Source: Terriglobales bacterium
GTDB taxonomy: Bacteria > Acidobacteriota > Terriglobia > Terriglobales > Acidobacteriaceae
Assembly: GCA_025934735.1 (NCBI GenBank)
Contig: JAICWP010000015.1
Span: 1 to 64,000, forward strand
Length of the DNA stretch: 64,000 bases
Reading direction: 5' to 3'
Numbering within the stretch: the first letter of the stretch is position 1; each line of letters starts with the position of its first letter. Below, in pieces: positions 62,556-64,000 of this stretch. Both the position numbers and the translations under genes were made by a program. The notes under the pieces are model-generated. The model made no database searches and was not told the origin of the DNA. It saw nothing but the letters and a program-made list of their open reading frames with translations.

Positions 62556-64000
62556 ATGCGCCGAACATCGCTTCGTCTGCTGGGTGCCGCCGTTATTGTC
62601 CTATTGCCTTGCCTGGTTGCCGCGCAGGAACTGGCCACACTGAAAGTCACTGTACAGGACCAGACCGGGGCGGTTATTCCCGGGGCCACGGTCACGGTTA
62701 AGAACACGCAAACCGGAGCCCAGCGCTCTGACGTCACCGAATCCCATGGACTCTCGGTTATCCCCGGGCTCCCCGCCGGCAGTTACCAACTGAACGCCGA
62801 GGTCAAAAACTTCTCGCCGCTGAAGATGCCGGTAACGCTTTCCGTGGGCCAGACGGCCTCGCTGACCGTTACGCTGGGCATCACCGTGAAGCAAGAGGTA
62901 GAGGTGCAGGAAACGGCGCAGGGCATTGACACGGAGCAATCGGAGGTCAGCCAGGTGATTGACACGCCGAAGATCAATGACTTGCCTATTTCAGGCCGCG
63001 ATTTCATCGATTTCGTGCTGCTTACGCCGGGCGTGGACGTGGGCCGCAGCACCGCCGTGGGCTCGCAGTCGCCGTTCACCGAAACGGTGCTTAAACTGAG
63101 CTTTGGCGGCATCCGCGAAAGCCACAGCTCGTTTTTCGCGCTCGACGGAATTGATTACACCACCAGCATTTCCGGCGTGCAGCGCGTCAGCCCCTCGCAG
63201 GACTGGGTGCAGGAATTCCGCGTGGTGGACAGCCCCTACACCGCCGACAATGGCCGCAACCTGGGCTCGGTGGTCAACACGGTGACCAAATCAGGCACAA
63301 ATAGTATTCATGGGTCAGCTTATGAGTACTTCCGCAACAACAATTTGAACGCCAAGAACCTGCTCTCCGCTCCTGGTTTCAATACCTTGCGGTCAAACCT
63401 GTTTGGAGCGGAGGCTGGCGGGCCAATCCGCAAAGACAAGAACTTCTACTTTCTCGGATATGAGGGACAGCGGCGCGCTGAATCCCCCCTCTATTCCTCA
63501 TTCATCCTGCATTGCGTAGATACCCCAAACTGCCTGGGACCGGGCACGCCCAGCATCAACCAGGTGAAGCAAATGCTGGGGCTGCAACCGGAAAACCTGG
63601 GCTCGCTTTTGCAAATTGACAACTATGACAAGTTCATCGCCAAGACCAATAACACGCTGAGCCAGAACACGTTTCTGAACGTCAGCTATCTGTTCAACGA
63701 TTCGCGCAAGCAGAACGTACGCGGTGCGGCGCCGGGAGAGGGCCTGCCTTCCTCCTACCGCGATAATCCGGTGCGCGACCAGACGCTGTACAGCAACCTG
63801 ATACACGTGTTCAGCCACGATCTGACCTCGGAAACGCTGGCGCAATATAACAAGCGCACATTCAACCTGCAGCCCAAGGGTTTGGGCTTTGAGCCGGCAC
63901 TGGGGATCCCTGACCTGATGTCATCGGGCGGATTTGTAGGCAGCGTGCGCTTCTACCGCGAGCAGCACTTCCAGACCGCCGAGAACCTGACCTACACCCG
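62556..64000 (+). CDS. TonB-dependent receptor with N-terminal carboxypeptidase-regulatory-like domain, 3' end cut
   Basis: From ATG 62556 (AAGGGGGAG just upstream) 481 codons are visible to the window edge with no stop. A signal peptide (LLGAAVIVLLPCLVAAQ) is followed by an Ig-like carboxypeptidase-regulatory domain (residues 25-110: VTVQDQTGAVIPGATVTVKN; IPGLPAGSYQL). The plug begins around INDLPISGRDFIDFVLLTPGV, with SFGGIRESHSSFFALDGIDY and VNTVTKSGTNSIHGSAYEY, as in the large acidobacterial 'TonB-dependent receptor/carboxypeptidase-like' family. The barrel continues past the window. Such receptors import siderophores, oligosaccharides or other large nutrients. Substrate not readable. Confidence 0.9.
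   Translation, partial: MRRTSLRLLGAAVIVLLPCLVAAQELATLKVTVQDQTGAVIPGATVTVKNTQTGAQRSDVTESHGLSVIPGLPAGSYQLNAEVKNFSPLKMPVTLSVGQTASLTVTLGITVKQEVEVQETAQGIDTEQSEVSQVIDTPKINDLPISGRDFIDFVLLTPGVDVGRSTAVGSQSPFTETVLKLSFGGIRESHSSFFALDGIDYTTSISGVQRVSPSQDWVQEFRVVDSPYTADNGRNLGSVVNTVTKSGTNSIHGSAYEYFRNNNLNAKNLLSAPGFNTLRSNLFGAEAGGPIRKDKNFYFLGYEGQRRAESPLYSSFILHCVDTPNCLGPGTPSINQVKQMLGLQPENLGSLLQIDNYDKFIAKTNNTLSQNTFLNVSYLFNDSRKQNVRGAAPGEGLPSSYRDNPVRDQTLYSNLIHVFSHDLTSETLAQYNKRTFNLQPKGLGFEPALGIPDLMSSGGFVGSVRFYREQHFQTAENLTYT

Overview
The window is about 64 kb of gene-dense, GC-rich chromosome. It most likely comes from an Acidobacteriota (Terriglobia/Koribacter-like) bacterium. This rests on family content rather than a marker gene: a TonB-dependent receptor with an N-terminal carboxypeptidase-regulatory-like domain, a secreted BNR/Ig-like protein with a Cys-Gly-Gly-Gly motif, a DUF4382 lipoprotein, HpnB of hopanoid synthesis, and short palindromic repeats between genes. 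I see no rRNA, tRNA, CRISPR array, phage or complete insertion sequence. Two genes are cut by the window edges: the BNR/Ig-like protein at the left and the TonB-dependent receptor at the right.

Layout, 1-9 kb: secreted protein fragment, L-2-hydroxyglutarate oxidase, macro-domain deacetylase, a zinc alcohol dehydrogenase/SRPBCC pair, two NAD(P)-dependent oxidoreductases, and a pseudo-receiver/PilZ protein. 9-14.6 kb: a LysR regulator diverges from leuA-leuB-leuC-leuD across a strong inverted repeat. LeuA lacks its C-terminal feedback domain, and the leuA-leuB gap consists of palindromic repeats. 14.6-26.4 kb: DUF72, a small ORF behind a CRP-like palindrome, CAP protein, RmuC, pseudouridine synthase, HpnB, an ECF sigma factor overlapping a triple-VOC protein, an exported Nif3-like protein, an M48 protease and a small beta-barrel. 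25.8-27.2 kb: two paralogous divergent response regulators. 27.4-36.3 kb: galT, then asd-lysC-dapB-dapA on plus converging with dapD-PIG-L deacetylase-glycosyltransferase on minus. DapA carries a long linker and a small four-cysteine domain. 36.6-46.5 kb: GH15 hydrolase, sodium:solute symporter, FHA-GAF-SpoIIE phosphatase, two divergent GT87-like membrane proteins, and a PAS histidine kinase. 46.7-56.3 kb: TonB protein plus M48 protease, a TetR-RND efflux operon, and a DUF4382 lipoprotein.

56.7-62.3 kb is the most striking region. A phytoene-desaturase-like flavoprotein converges on an SDR dehydrogenase plus a monooxygenase-flavin reductase fusion (StyA2B-like). A divergent standalone StyA-like monooxygenase follows. 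Active-site fingerprint residues point to indole rather than styrene as substrate. With the SDR this resembles a rearranged indole-oxidation (Iif-type) module, which I had not expected in this lineage. All functions are read from sequence patterns; no searches were run.
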